From contig CM069870.1 in NCBI GenBank assembly GCA_036172665.1, forward strand, positions 29,176,001 to 29,240,000: a stretch of 64,000 bases of DNA, written 5' to 3'. The notes beneath the pieces are model-generated. The model saw only the letters and a program-made list of their open reading frames with translations, was not told the DNA's origin and ran no database searches. The stretch is from Prosopocoilus inquinatus (lineage: Eukaryota > Arthropoda > Insecta > Coleoptera > Lucanidae). A program made the position numbers and the translations under genes. This document shows positions 30,970 to 42,509 of the stretch, piece by piece (positions within the stretch are counted from its first letter, which is position 1; each line of letters starts with the position of its first letter).

Positions 30970-31235
30970 CTATATTAGGTCTAAAGGCCTAATTTATAAT
31001 TTTTACTTTTACTAGCAGAAGAAGTAAGTAACTAATATCACCTCTTGATATTGATTGAAATGGAACAGATCAAATTAATTCAAATTGACGTTTCTAATTG
31101 CACCACCCTGATACATTTTGGCAATGTAAATGTACTCTTAAAAGCATTTGTCACAAATAGCTGTAGCTGACTTTGAGTTGAGAGATGAGATGGAATTACA
31201 ATACCGAGACTTACCAAAGTGGCGATTCTTTACAG

Positions 31236-34200
31236 TCACATGTAATTTGCATTCATAAAAATACTTGCCGTTTGTATTTCTCTTTCGGCGTTCAGAACTT
31301 CACTTCTCGGCGTCAAATTCTGTTGTGCTTTTGCCACATCCAAACTTTTCAATTGACATATGATTTCGCTGATTAAATTTTGCATGTCCACATTTTTCGG
31401 GGCACTTTTACCTTTTCGTATCACATCATCTATTGCCACTGCTATGTCCTTGCGCGAAAGAATTTTATTGTAATAAGGATCAGTATCATAAGGTACTGAT
31501 ACTGTCCTGTTAGGATCTGTAGCTCTAGTTGGTTCCAGCTTTTTGCTCAAGCGCCAAGCATTAAGCGATTTTAAATTTCTAAAATAAAAAAAAAACAGTT
31601 GGTTATTAATTTAATACATTTTTCAAATGAAATAATAATGAGAATGAATTTCATCGAAATGTTATCACAAGTTAGTTAAAACAAGTGGAGAAGTAACTTT
31701 AAATATAAAATTTAAATTATATAATTAAAATTATATTTGTAGAGTAAACATACATTATTTGCTTTCGTTGAAAACGTATTCAAATTATATGCATTGGTAT
31801 TGATTTGGTGATATTTTGAGTGAAATTTACTGCAAACAAGTACCTAATTCTGAAATAAATGCTTTGGAAGATTTTCTTTGTTCATTAATTATTGGATTAT
31901 AATTACATAATTTACAGGTACACTAAACCAATTAGGTACTAAAATTTATGATTGTTTAATGTCAATATTAATATGGTTAGGAAATGTTTTAATGTGCAGC
32001 GTAAACCTTTTATATGTACTGAAGCGCGCATTGGCGAGTTATTCGTTCCAGGACAACATGGATATTTTTCACAACACAGAAATTTAAAATTTATTCAATC
32101 TGCGGGGAAGCTAATTTTTTTTTATAGGAAAGGATATTTGTAGCTTCCTACGTAAGCGGTAAATGAACTGTCAATAATGCAACGTGGAAAAATGGTTTCA
32201 AAATGACGCATTTTTTTTGTAGTTTAACAGTCTTTCTATCTAATTACTACAGTTTACGATTTTTTCATAGTCGCCCTTTAATTAATTGCACTTCATTTGC
32301 CAATTTGTGGTTATTTTGTCTCCGTCATTCATGCCACTTATAGAATAAAATTATAAAATCAATATTTAGAATCCGACAGGTAAGTCTTTTAAAGTAAAAT
32401 TTGAATGTACAGGGTGATTTATGGGTTTGCAGTAACAGATAGATGAGTTTCGTTAAATGGATCACCTTGTAAATTGCATATATTTGAATTCTACTTCATT
32501 ATTTAAGTTGAACGACCTAAAATACTTACGATTTAAAAGACGGACTACGCACAGAAATACAAAATATTTCACCTCAAGTTTTAGAGAAAGTACTACAGAC
32601 TAGGTTTTTGTGAAGCCAAAGGAGAACATTTTGAACATTTAATGTACTACGATAAAACAACAAAAGCTCTGTAGAAAAGATTGTTTGGTTTAATACTGTT
32701 AATTTTACCTAGTTTAGCGTTTAGCTTTAGTTAGAGACGACTTTAATCATGAGATGAGAATCCGGCCCATTATCTTGATAATTTAAGCCGTAAGCATTGT
32801 ATGTGTTTCAACTCAACTGCTCAAGTAGAATTCAAAAACATACAAACACACATTTAACAAAACTCACCTATCTATCACAGCAAATAACATGAATCACCCT
32901 GTATATTCAAATTTTACTTAAGACGTACCATTCAGATTAAAAATAGACGTGTCCGAGTTTTTTTTTTCAATTGTTTACAATAAGGCCAAAAATAATTTTA
33001 TTCCCTACGTGATATCCACATTGTATGAATGAAAAAAGAAAAATAACAAAACGATACTTTATTCGAAATAAAAACAAATTCGTTACACTAGGTGTTTCTC
33101 ACTCATTTTTCTTGAAAATTAGGAGTAGTAGGAAATTGCGAAAAAAAATATTAAAATATTTTAATGTTAAAATATTTTAATAAACCATCTGGAAGTAAGT
33201 GCAATAATTTTGAAATCTTAAATGGAAATACACAGTGCCTTTCAAAAAGTGTGATACAAATGGACTTTTTTATTATTGATTTTTATAAAAAATTAATGAT
33301 GCAGGACGCTTCTGCATCTCTTAAAATCAAATTGGGAAATGTCAGATGAAATTTTTCTTGAACGGTATACAGCGTGGACACCGAGAAATGAAGACCGCTT
33401 ATGATTAAAGTGCCCTTATTTTATAAGATACAGGAACATGTCATAAGAATAAGTTGTTCAGAATTAAAAGTTATACTTAGATATGAAATTATAGCCTTCT
33501 ATCTCAAAAATGAAATAATCACAATTTATTGTGAATCACTCTTTATGCACACATTAGAAAATACAGGTGGGGTAAAGTGTCCGTTCAAATAATATGAATA
33601 CTAAACCACGAAATTCGTTTTTATTTTTCAATTATTTCATTTTTTTCCGAGTGATTATTTCAATGATTCCGAAATTTATGCTTTTTTATAGTATGTTAGC
33701 AATTCATTAAAATAATCACTCAGAACCAAATGAAATATTTGAAAAATAAGAACGAATTTCATGTTTTCCCATTCATATTATTTTAGCGAACATTTTAATC
33801 CCACCAGTATTTCTTAATGTAGTGTGAATAAAGCGTGGTTCATAATAAATTGTATATCTTTTGTTTTTGAGATAGGAAGTTGTAATTTCATATTTAGCTA
33901 TAGCTTTTAATTCTGAACGACTTATTGTTATGACCTTTTCTTCTATCTTGTGAAATAAGGGCACTTTAACTCTTCATTCATTCCTTAGTGTCCACGCTGT
34001 ATACCATTCAAGATAAATTTTATCTGATACTTGCCAATTTGATTTTAAGGGATGCAGAAGTGTTCTGACTCAATAAATTAAAATTAAAATCGAAAATAAA
34101 AAAATTCCCATTTGTAGCACACTTTTTGAGAAACACTGTATGTTGCGTAAAAAACGAGGAGCGCTAGGAGCACTGAAAAAACTGAAGAATTTAAAAAAAA

Positions 34201-37200
34201 ACACATTGAAGGGGTGTAATGGCCACCCCAAAATTAGAAATTTTTGTGTCCAAAAATATTTTATTTTTATTATTCTTAAAAATTTGGGCATGTTCTTTAT
34301 TTCAACCCAAATTTTTGATTGATAGCGTCAATATTGGTTCTTGTCATTTACAGATGGATACAACAGATAAGGAATAAAATAACGCTCGGCGTGCAACTAG
34401 CATTCCTTCTAACCTCAAAAAAGTAGATATTTTATTTATGTTCTTAAATTCATTGATCATTTGATCCAATTCTTGTATTCTACTGAACACGGTACACACG
34501 CTAATACAATTTCCAATTGATTTCAAGCACGACACACTAGATTTTATGAGACGACGTCTCCATACCGCTTGGACAATTTACTAGTTCAAGTATTTCTCCG
34601 TTGGCGCTACTTACCCAAAAAACCTAAGGTTCTAAATCGACACACTTCGTGCTCAGGTAGTGACATTAGTGATTTTTTCTGCCCATCCTTGTCGCACAGT
34701 AATCTCGTGTAGGGAAAAAAAAACACAGTCGAAAGTTTGTTAATCAAAGTGACGTTTCACAAATGGCTGCGGAGAAAACATAACCTAATACATTTTTGAT
34801 TAGACAGTCAGCCGTAAACTACTACCATCGTAGTAAACAGAATTCCCTAAAAGTCTTGATTTCTTTGTTTCTCTTGCGACATTTGTATTTGTTATCTTTG
34901 CTACACAAGAATCTCGAATGGGCATCTATTGGCGTTACCTGAACACGTGAGTGTGTTGATTTAGTGGCCTTAAAAAAACCTAAGTAACCTAAGTCGACAC
35001 ACTTCTTGTACAGTGACAATAGTGATTTTTTCTATCTATCATTGTCGCATAATAAACTTATCTAGTGATAAAAGAACACAGTCGAAAGTTTGTTATTCAA
35101 AGTGAAGTTTCACAAATGGCAATTACTAGCTGCGTAGAATAACATAACCTAATACATTTTTGACTAGAGAGTCGGCCGTAAGCTACTACCATCGTAATAA
35201 ACAGAATTCCCTAAAAGTGTTGATTTCCTTGTTGCTCTTGCGACATTTGTACATGTTATCTTTGTTACGTAATAATAATAATAATTTTCCCAAGTTTGGT
35301 AAAACTGATATTGCATTGAGCATGTTGCCTAGTTTCCATTTAATATGCAGTTTGAAATTTCCTCCCCGCAAAAGTAACTCGTGACGTCACGCGAAACTTC
35401 TATCCGTCACAGTGAAGTAAATAGAGTGAGTTTTAATCTGTCTCTTAAAGCTTAATCTAATTCACTAAAAATGGAATCAATTTTATGGTCCAATTTATCA
35501 AGCAACACAAAAATCTCGTTAATATGCCCAATGGAATTTATCACGTGACTTGACGTAACGAGATACGCACCCTCTGTCCCCTCCGTGGATCAAGGCAAAC
35601 TTCTAATACAGAGTCCAGCTCTACCAACCTTGGGTGTGACGTCATGAGTTACTTTTGCGGGGAGGAAATTTCAAACTGCATATTAAATGGGAACGAGGCA
35701 ACCTACTATATGCAATATCAGTTTTACCAACCTTGGAATATTCCGGAAAACAGCGCCATCTGTTGGTCAACTGCCTCTTTCTCGGGTTGACGGAATAATT
35801 GTTACCAGTGTACTCGAAAAAGCACGCCAGCTCACCTGTTCGGAATATTCTAGAGAATTCGTGATAGTTCCGTGGCGTTCCAGGCATTTCTAATAACGGC
35901 TGTAATGGATATTTAAATGAGAATGGCGAGCGATTTGTACAGTTTTACAATAACCGAACGACAGTGCGAGCATCTCGGCCTGAAGTACTGTGAAATATTG
36001 AAGTGCTATTTATTAAGATAAGTGCTGTACGTTATTGTTTAAGTAATTTGCACTACTTTTAGCTAATATTTTATCAAAGTTATTAAAACCAAGTGACAAT
36101 AATTATTTGCGAACCCCGAAGTCGTAACAGTAATTACATTAACTTACCAATATTAATTTGTGATTTAAACGCAGTTACAAGAAATGATATTTGAAATTTT
36201 ACTAATTGTAAATAAATTAAGAAATGTGTAGTATACCTTTCCTGTTGTAACAATTTTTCTTGATCAGCAAGCAATTCTTTTAGTTTATTTAACCATATTT
36301 CTTTCAATTCTTGCTTGGCAACTTCATCTTCAAACTTTTTTGTTTGTTTTGCCTTCACGAAATTATTGTCGGGGAATTTTGAACAATACTTAGATATTTT
36401 ACGCACTTGCCTTGTACACGGTTTCTTATGAATAGGTCTGGGTGTCGGCTTAGGAGCAGAAACGACGTTCATTCTTCTTTTAATTTCATTTTGATGTTCA
36501 GCGGATAAACCCCTAACAGTGATTACGGGACAATTTTCCGTTCGTAATCTACTTGCTTTAGAAGATCTTTTAAGTAGTTCTCGAACTGAAATTTTCTCTT
36601 TTTTAATAGGCACTATTGTACTCTTTTCTTCTTCTTCTTCTTCTTCTTCTTCTTCTTCTTCAGTAGACAAAGTTTCTTCAGTGGGCGGAATTTCTGAGGC
36701 ATCTGCTTTGTGGTATTCAGTTTTCAGAAAATTTGTAATTTTTTCACTGCCTTGACTGATTATATCTTGAGAAGGATAGTGCAGTGGATTGCATCCCACC
36801 TGTAGTACCTTTAGATTTGGTACCAATCCTAGAAACTTAATGGTTTTAATTTTTGAATTTGATGGATTGCTTTTAACTAAGAGGAGTAATTTACATTTAC
36901 ACGCAAAGAAATCATTTTTTTTTTTTTAATTTAGTTTGACACGGTAAATCTATCCACAGGATAACTCCTGGTTAAAAGAAATATTGTATGTAATTTTACA
37001 CAAAGTTCGTTGTAGAACCTAAACTTAACTGAATTATATTTAGGTATATAATTGGGAGGTTGCCTCGATCGAGAGGGGAAGTAACTCGTTTCGTCACGTA
37101 AACATATTTTTTACACTAAATGACGATTATGCGTCTTAACAACTAGGACAGGTTTCTGAGATTACAGTGGATATCTCAAGCTACTTTTCTGCTGACTAGC

Positions 37201-37692
37201 CAAAACAGGTGTAGAGATGATGCTAGAGAAACCCATTAGAACAAATGTTCAACTTTTTAATTGCCAGTTAAAATGAGCTGAATGTTTTAATAAAATTCAA
37301 GTAGGTAATTAGTTGTTTAACATTGTCACACTTGCAATGCCTGATTTCCGGAAATTTTAATTCATTTAATTTTGTCAAACAACAATTAATTAATGAGGTC
37401 TTTGATTTAACTTACCCAGTTCGTTAGGTAGAGCTGTTATTTCATTATTTTCAAGCAGCAAATATTCTAAATAAGCATGATATGCAATTCCTGCAGGTAT
37501 ACATTTCAATTTGTTATTCCTAAGATCCAACCATGAGAGCATGTTCAACCTCTGAAAAAAATCTGTGGGTAAATACTCTATCTGATTGCCTTCGAGGTAG
37601 AGCATCTGAAGATTTTCCATCTGAAGAAGTCGAGGGGGCACTTCTTTCAGTTCCGCCCGCGAATGGTCACATAAAACATCAATTTTTGACAT
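31236..37692 (-). CDS. Leucine-rich repeat protein, LRRC27-like, 3 coding exons
   Basis: Exons run 37692-37416, 36828-36237 and 31578-31236 on the minus strand. All junctions are GT/AG and phases fit, giving 403 residues from ATG 37692 to TGA 31236. Residues about 10-125 form four to five leucine-rich repeats (LKEVPPRLLQMENLQMLYLE, LSWLDLRNNKLKCIP, LEYLLLENNEITALP, LKVLQVGCNPLHYP). Next come a run of 12 Glu, a basic stretch (ISVRELLKRSSKASRLR, KPTPRPIHKKPC) and a predicted coiled coil (ELKEIWLNKLKELLADQEKL) reaching into exon 3 (LNAWRLSKKLEP, SRKDIAVAIDDVIRKG). The layout resembles LRRC27, a poorly studied animal protein of about 530 residues in human. The last intron is about 4.65 kb and repeat-filled. 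The LRR part is certain, the LRRC27 name likely, exon 3 inferred from splice fit. Confidence 0.75.
32410..32901. mobile_element. Deletion derivative of a Tc1/mariner-like element
   Basis: TA flanks both ends (32408-32409, 32902-32903). Inverted repeats of about 100 bp start CAGGGTGATT. Inside, a remnant reading VLEKVLQTRF and AKGEHFEHLM matches the C-terminus of the transposase at 3.8-5.2 kb (GEHFEHLL), so this MITE arose from an autonomous relative by internal deletion. It lies in the last intron of the LRR gene. Confidence 0.65.
33231..34138. mobile_element. Almost fully palindromic foldback element, 908 bp
   Basis: TA at 33229-33230 and 34139-34140 border arms of about 420 bp. Their ends read CACAGTGCCTTTCAAAAAGT and, reversed, CAGTGTTTCTCAAAAAGT. 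Matching continues through GTGTCCACGCTGTATACC and TTCTGAACRACTTATT to a short centre near 33.69 kb. The open frames on each arm are mirror images of each other and not genes. Lies in the LRR gene's last intron. Confidence 0.7.
34565..35270. repeat. Tandem duplication with a period of about 345 bp
   Basis: The blocks AACACAGTCGAAAGTTTGTT, CATAACCTAATACATTTTTG and ACAGAATTCCCTAAAAGT occur in the same order in each half (for example at about 34728 and 35078). The second half has small indels. There is no coding function; the region is intronic to the LRR gene. Confidence 0.65.
35280..35738. repeat. Inverted repeat of about 100 bp with a 250-bp spacer
   Basis: The left arm, about 35280-35384, holds CATTTAATATGCAGTTTGAA then ATTTCCTCCCCGCAAAAGTA. 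The right arm, about 35637-35738, holds the reverse complement. It could be the two ends of a non-autonomous element; no target duplication was seen. Confidence 0.5.
35800..36129 (+). mobile_element. Solo LTR
   Basis: The segment starts TGTTACCAGTG and ends GTCGTAACA, so its termini are inverted TGTTAC/GTAACA. The flanks are ATAAT and GTAAT, a 5-bp duplication with one mismatch. The 3' part (GAACCCCGAAGTCGTAACA) resembles that of the solo LTR at 30.65 kb, suggesting related families. It lies in the last intron of the LRR gene, about 110 bp from the exon 2 donor. Confidence 0.55.
36627..36661 (-). repeat. (GAA)n microsatellite encoding poly-glutamate
   Basis: Uninterrupted TTC repeats on the plus strand translate in the LRR gene as 12 Glu. 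The length is likely variable between individuals. Confidence 0.9.
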
Positions 37693-38152
37693 CTCGACTA
37701 AAACTGTAATTTCCACGAGGCCTCCACATTACTGGGTGTTACCAAGCGACATAATTATATTATTGCCATGACAACCAATCAAGAAGTTCCCCAATAATTA
37801 AAAGTATTGATTCCTTTCATTATTTTTTCAATGTTATAGCATGCACCTAAATTAAACTGGCTTGAACACCTACTTAAGAAATTATTTTGGTTGGTAAATC
37901 AACTTACTTTGATATCAGAATTAATTAATTACTTACTGCAACAAGTATACTTTGCCACAATCAAGAAACTGGAATAAAGCAATAATTACGGGTTCTATGG
38001 TAAATTAAGTACAACTTTATTCAACAAATTTGTTATTAATTATCGGGAACTTTTAAAATTCCGGAAATATCAATATTTAACTGTAGCAGACAATTTTATC
38101 AAGGCAAGATATTAACTTACAACGAAATGCATAAAGTAAAAAATATTTAATT

Positions 38153-38385
38153 TTATTTCTGTATCAAGTAGATGATAAGTATTGTGGGACTGCTTCGACA
38201 ATCCTTTCCACGGGAGAAGGTAATATGATTTCTTATGTTTCGTGTTCTTACTGCATTACGATATTTTAGAAAATCTTTATGTTTCACTTTCTGTGATATC
38301 GTTACGCCATCCAGCTGTTGGAAGCATCTAGGGTAAAGCACGTCACAAGTACGCGGGGGGATATTGTGAGATAGTTCATAAAAAC
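38153..38385 (-). other. Unidentified open frame, possible coding fragment
   Basis: About 80 codons are open on the minus strand (DYRFYELSHNIPPRTCDVLY, CFQQLDGVTISQKVKHKDFL) and close at TAA 38155-38153, directly overlapping an AATAAA signal. Composition is unlike the surrounding AT-rich DNA. A hammerhead element is inserted within or next to its start. No family recognised; it may be a relic of a transposon gene or a terminal exon. Confidence 0.22.
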
Positions 38386-38397
38386 GATAATCATTTA

Positions 38398-38572
38398 CAG
38401 ATAAAACAGCGACATCGCAATTGCGAATAAATTGGGCAAGTCGTTTTTGTTTGCAGTGGGAATGTCGAGCTACGTCTCCGCTGACGAAGCCCCAAGCAGG
38501 GCTGAAACAGCTGTATAGAATCTGCTCGCGGTTTTCACTGCAATCAAAAACGATTTGCAACAAAATTTTTCA
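38398..38572 (+). mobile_element. Hammerhead-ribozyme element, copy 4 (12-bp duplication)
   Basis: GATAATCATTTA is exact at 38386-38397 and 38573-38584. The 175-bp insert begins CAGATAAAACAGCGACATC and ends CAACAAAATTTTTCA. It has the ribozyme at 38476-38520 in the middle of a long inverted repeat (CAAAAACGA, TTCACTGC, GCTCG and their complements). Confidence 0.75.
38476..38520 (+). ncRNA. Hammerhead ribozyme motif, core CUGACGA
   Basis: The core CTGACGA has one change from consensus. Stem II is AGCCC/GGGCT, followed by GAAA, palindromic ACAGCTGT and cleavage-site A. The stem I strands (CTCCG and TAGAA) no longer pair well, so this copy is probably inactive. Confidence 0.5.
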
Positions 38573-38584
38573 GATAATCATTTA

Positions 38585-39804
38585 AATTATCATAGTTAAT
38601 TCGCGGACTTCTTCACTTCAGGAAAAGCTCGCATCTCTTTCTTATACCGAGGGATTCTAAATTGAATTTTGATGTAATTTTAAAAACTGATCAATACAAT
38701 CGATAGATCAATCCTTGTCTGCCTCTCTTTCCCTTTTTATCATTTTATTTTTATAAAGTTTTGTTTTCTTGTATAACGTTTTTGCAATTATCAAATATAT
38801 ATTTCATAGACTATCTATATGTCGGTTGTTATTTTATTATTTCTTTTTGTATTTCTTTTAATAGTATTGTTGAAATTACCATTCTCTTTTATTTACTAAT
38901 TTTAAGTTCATTCTTTATTTTCATCAAGAATTCCGAAGATGCCATCCTAGTAAGCAGAGAGGCAATGAAAGGGAAAAATTTGACAATCTTCAGGCAACTA
39001 AAATGGCACTGTCGCCTTTTCGAGGAAAGCACCGTGATTCAAGTATATTTTTTGATCTTTTAACTCAAACTAGCTACCGAACAAGAAAATTGCTTTCACG
39101 ATGGCTCGTTTGTCAAAAGAGTAGGTTGAGTTTTCTATAAAATGGGAGAGTTTGGTTTGTTCAGGGTAAGACCCGCGTCCGTTACACTGTATTAATTAAA
39201 ACTTTTTCAATTAAATCACATTAACAATTTATAATTATTTTCTTGGTCTTGAAAATATATCTATATATTTAACAAATTTGTAAAATAATTCTCCTAAAAA
39301 GGTTCGCGGTAATTAATTTGTTTAAAGCTTCTCAATTTCCACAAAAAATGTAGAAAGTTTTATTATAAAAATATTCTACATCTAACTATTGTCTTAAGAG
39401 ATTAAAGTAGACTCCCAATTAACCAACCTTCGACCATTTGCCCACCGCTTTAACCGACCCTATGAATCCGTACATCTTAACCAACCCTTTAAAAAAACCC
39501 CACGTTATTTGATCCAGACAATTCCAAATTGTGATTAAAATAAACAAGAGACGACATAGCTTTATGTCAGTTCAGTGTGTAAGAGAGTGACACCTGTATT
39601 TCTTATGGCAATGTTCATTCATTGCTGTCTTACTCCTGAGATTGGTGGAAAGTTACATAGTTTCTTGTTTATTTTAATCGCAATTTTAATTAGAGATCAC
39701 TTTAATCATGAGATGAGAATATGGACCAATGTATTATATATTTATTATTTACAGTTAATAACTTAAAAAAACTGTCTATTGCCCGACTTAAATGTTCTTT
39801 TGAC
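38585..39804. other. AT-rich sequence, nothing firm
   Basis: TATAAAATGGGAGAGTTTGG near 39.14 kb resembles an LTR or gene promoter core, but no LTR ends were found. A 100-codon frame at 38.76-39.06 kb is hydrophobic and AT-driven and is not called. Confidence 0.3.
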
Positions 39805-39816
39805 AATAAAATTATA

Positions 39817-40132
39817 TATTTTAGAAAAATTTTGTGCAAATCGTTTTTGATTGCAGTGAGAACCTCGAGCAGCCTCTGGACAGCTGTTTCAGCCCTGCTT
39901 GGGGCTTCTTCAGCAGAAACGTAGCTCGACATTCCCACTGCAGACCAAAAACGACTTGCCCAATTTATTCGCAAATGCGATGTAAGAATGATGAACATGT
40001 AAAATAGCGACATCTTACTATCGCTTTTTGACCTAACATTGCAGTAGGAGCAAATCCCGCTTCAAATTGTCTATCCTACTGCAATGTTAGGTCAAAAAGC
40101 GATAGTAAGATGTCGCTATTTTACATGTTCAT
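39817..40132 (-). mobile_element. Hammerhead-ribozyme element, copy 5 (12-bp duplication), near full length
   Basis: AATAAAATTATA is exact at 39805-39816 and 40133-40144. The 316-bp insert carries the ribozyme on the minus strand (39874-39918), then a linker (CCCAATTTATTCGCAAATGC), then a terminal palindrome with arms of about 60 bp (39993-40052 and 40074-40132) containing AGCGACATCTTACTATCGCT. Together with copies 1 and 4 this defines both ends of the family. Confidence 0.78.
39874..39918 (-). ncRNA. Hammerhead ribozyme motif, core CUGAAGA
   Basis: Minus strand: TTCTG, CTGAAGA, stem II AGCCC/GGGCT, GAAA, palindromic ACAGCTGT, cleavage-site C, then CAGAG. The same core change occurs in the copies at 11.86 and 43.7 kb, so those three belong to one sublineage. 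Confidence 0.6.
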
Positions 40133-40775
40133 AATAAAATTATAGGTTTACTTAGTTCTGTCAGCAGCTCGGATATCGACAGTAATATCTATTATACTTC
40201 GTACTTCAATTTATAGTAAGCTAATCAGTGTTACAGTTATTAAGAACAAGTGCTTGTTAATTAATTTAATTTAAACTTACTATAACTTTCTAGATACTGA
40301 GTTTGTAACAAGAAAAAAACTTACTTTATTCTCCCTTGGCCACACTTTTAGTTTCCTTCGTGCATCATGAAACACCCTATGTTTTGTATCTACTTACTAT
40401 ACCTAAATTTGTTATTAAAATAAGATAATATGTATATACAAATCGATTAGTATTAATAAATTATATTTTAAGTTTACATTTCGGATAGGTAAATGCTAGT
40501 TCACTAATGGTTTAGTTAAAGACTAACAGAAAAAGAGTGTTAATATAAAAATTATATTTAATAATTAAGTTCAAAAACTGCTGTTTATATTATGGAGAGT
40601 CGCTGACTAATTAAAATAAACTACAATATTCTTTCTAATTCTGCCTTATTAGTTTCAGCGTAGTCAATAAGCGGTCCTAAACTTATGGGACTAAAGAAAT
40701 TTAAATTGCTTTAACTTTTTTCTTACCTATTAAGTTTTGGTCAAAACAGAATTTAAAAGGAAGCCTAACTACATA

Positions 40776-41905
40776 CGCGGGCTGCTGGAAAATTTTCTGG
40801 AATCTAGTAGGTCTAGAATTGTTAGCGTTTATCAACTGTCATATTTGAAATATTTGACGTTTTTCGCCTACATTTCTATTGACAGTTCCTATCCAAGTGA
40901 ACTAGTTTTGTTTGTACAGCATTTGAGAAAAAGTCATTTTGTGTAAACATGGAAATCTCGCGTGAAAATTTTCGTGCCATGATTTTTTACGATTTTAGAT
41001 GTGGTTTGCCGAATTCCAGCGTGGACGTACCTCTCTCAGTGACGAATTTCGTGAAGGTCGTCCATCAACATCTGATGTTGCCACTAATGTAGATGCTGTG
41101 CGTGAAACGCTTGAGCGAGATCGACAAGTGACATACCGTGAGATTCAAGCATCCTTACGCATTGACATGAAAGCAATACCCCAGATTTTGCATAATCATT
41201 TAAACGTACGAAAACTTTACAGTCGTTGGATCCCACACAATTTAAAAGAAGCGCAAAAGCAGGGACGTGTCAAATGGTGCGAAGAAATGCTCAAGAAACT
41301 CAATGGAGGTCGTTCAAATTTAGTTTATAACATCGTTACTGTTGACGAAACGTGGATCTATTCGTACGAGCTAGAAAGTAAACAACAATCTACCGTTTGG
41401 GTATTTCAAAATGAACCAAAACCAACAAAAGTTGTCCGTTCACGCAGTGCTGCGAAGCAAATGATTGCTTGTTTCTTTGGTTTAACTGAGCATGTAGCAA
41501 CCGTGGCTTTAGAGGATCGAAAAACCGTGAAGGCTGATTGGTGTACTATAATTTGTTTGCCGAAAGTCATCGATCACATAAGAAGAAACAATCGAAATCG
41601 ACGAATTATTCTCCATCATGACAACGCCAGCTCTCACTCAGCCCGTCAAACAGTTGATTTTTTGCCCAACAAAAATGTTAAATTAATGACTCCATGAATG
41701 AGTCCATATTCACCTGATTTATCACGTAATGATTTCTTTTTGTTCCCAAATATCAAAAATAAAATGCGTGGTGAGCGATTTTCGTCGGCTGAAACATTCC
41801 GGGCACTGGTTTTTGAGGTACCATCTTTAGAGTGGAAAACGTGCTTTAAAAATTGGTTCGAGCGTATGCAAAAGTCTAATTACGTCAAGGGCGAATACTT
41901 CCTCC
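40776..41905 (+). mobile_element. Mariner element, 3' truncated
   Basis: TA at 40774-40775 precedes the inverted-repeat start CGCGGGCTGCTGGAAAATTT. The right inverted repeat is missing: similarity to the neighbouring copy (42.4-43.8 kb) stops at GAATACTTC near 41905. It carries a broken transposase. Confidence 0.8.
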
Positions 41906-41910
41906 CTTAG
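40949..41910 (+). pseudogene. Mariner transposase (DD34D), broken
   Basis: ATG 40949 opens MEISRENFRAMIFYDFRC. An internal deletion of about 85 bp, relative to the other copy, then removes part of the first helix-turn-helix and shifts the frame to FQRGRTSLSDEFREGRPST. The remaining domains follow: second helix-turn-helix (TYREIQASLRIDMKAI), SRWIPHNL, VDETWIYSYE (first Asp), ILHHDNASSHSA (second Asp), YSPDLSRNDFFLFP (third Asp). I count 34 residues between the second and third Asp. A small insertion creates a stop at 41696-41698, just before the third motif. Nonfunctional. Confidence 0.85.
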
Positions 41911-42509
41911 CTCCCAATTTAGATTCCTCTCTACTCATAACATAAAGAGGAAACTAAATTTGTGTTGGTGCAATGAAACGCATATTAAACAAGTACAAAT
42001 ATGGCTATTTCCGATTTTTCCAGAAATATGGAATATTTCAAATCTGAGATCGTTAACGAAAAGCTAAAAGATGAAATTCTTTTATTATTTATCCAAAGTT
42101 GCAACTTTAGTGCTAAGCGACATCATTAAACTTGGACGATATAATCTGACAGACTGTATAAATTCATCCTACTTTTATTATCGGAGTCTAAGTTTATTGT
42201 TATCACATGTTTATTACTAATGGAATATTTAAATTAGTTCTTCACGTACTCATTGTAAGTAACTAAATGGTTCTTTACAATATAAAAAAAGAAATTCTAG
42301 AAAATTATTTCATTTAAAAAACGGATGATTCAATACCAATAACTCTGCTTAGCAACCAAAACCCTTTTAATACACATAGAATTTACCCTTGCAATTTACC
42401 ACTAAGCACATGTGCATTAGATATTTTGACTTGTTGGGATGTACGTGGGCTACTGGAAAAGTTTCTGGAAACGGTATGAAAAGACGCATATGAAATTTCG
42501 TAAACGGTA

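Noticed and set aside
33401..33964. Two facing open frames of about 63 codons with similar sequence
   Set aside because: They are mirror images on the two arms of a palindromic element and carry no recognised motif.
36519..36755. Plus-strand frame with a poly-serine run
   Set aside because: It is the antisense shadow of the poly-glutamate exon of the LRR gene.
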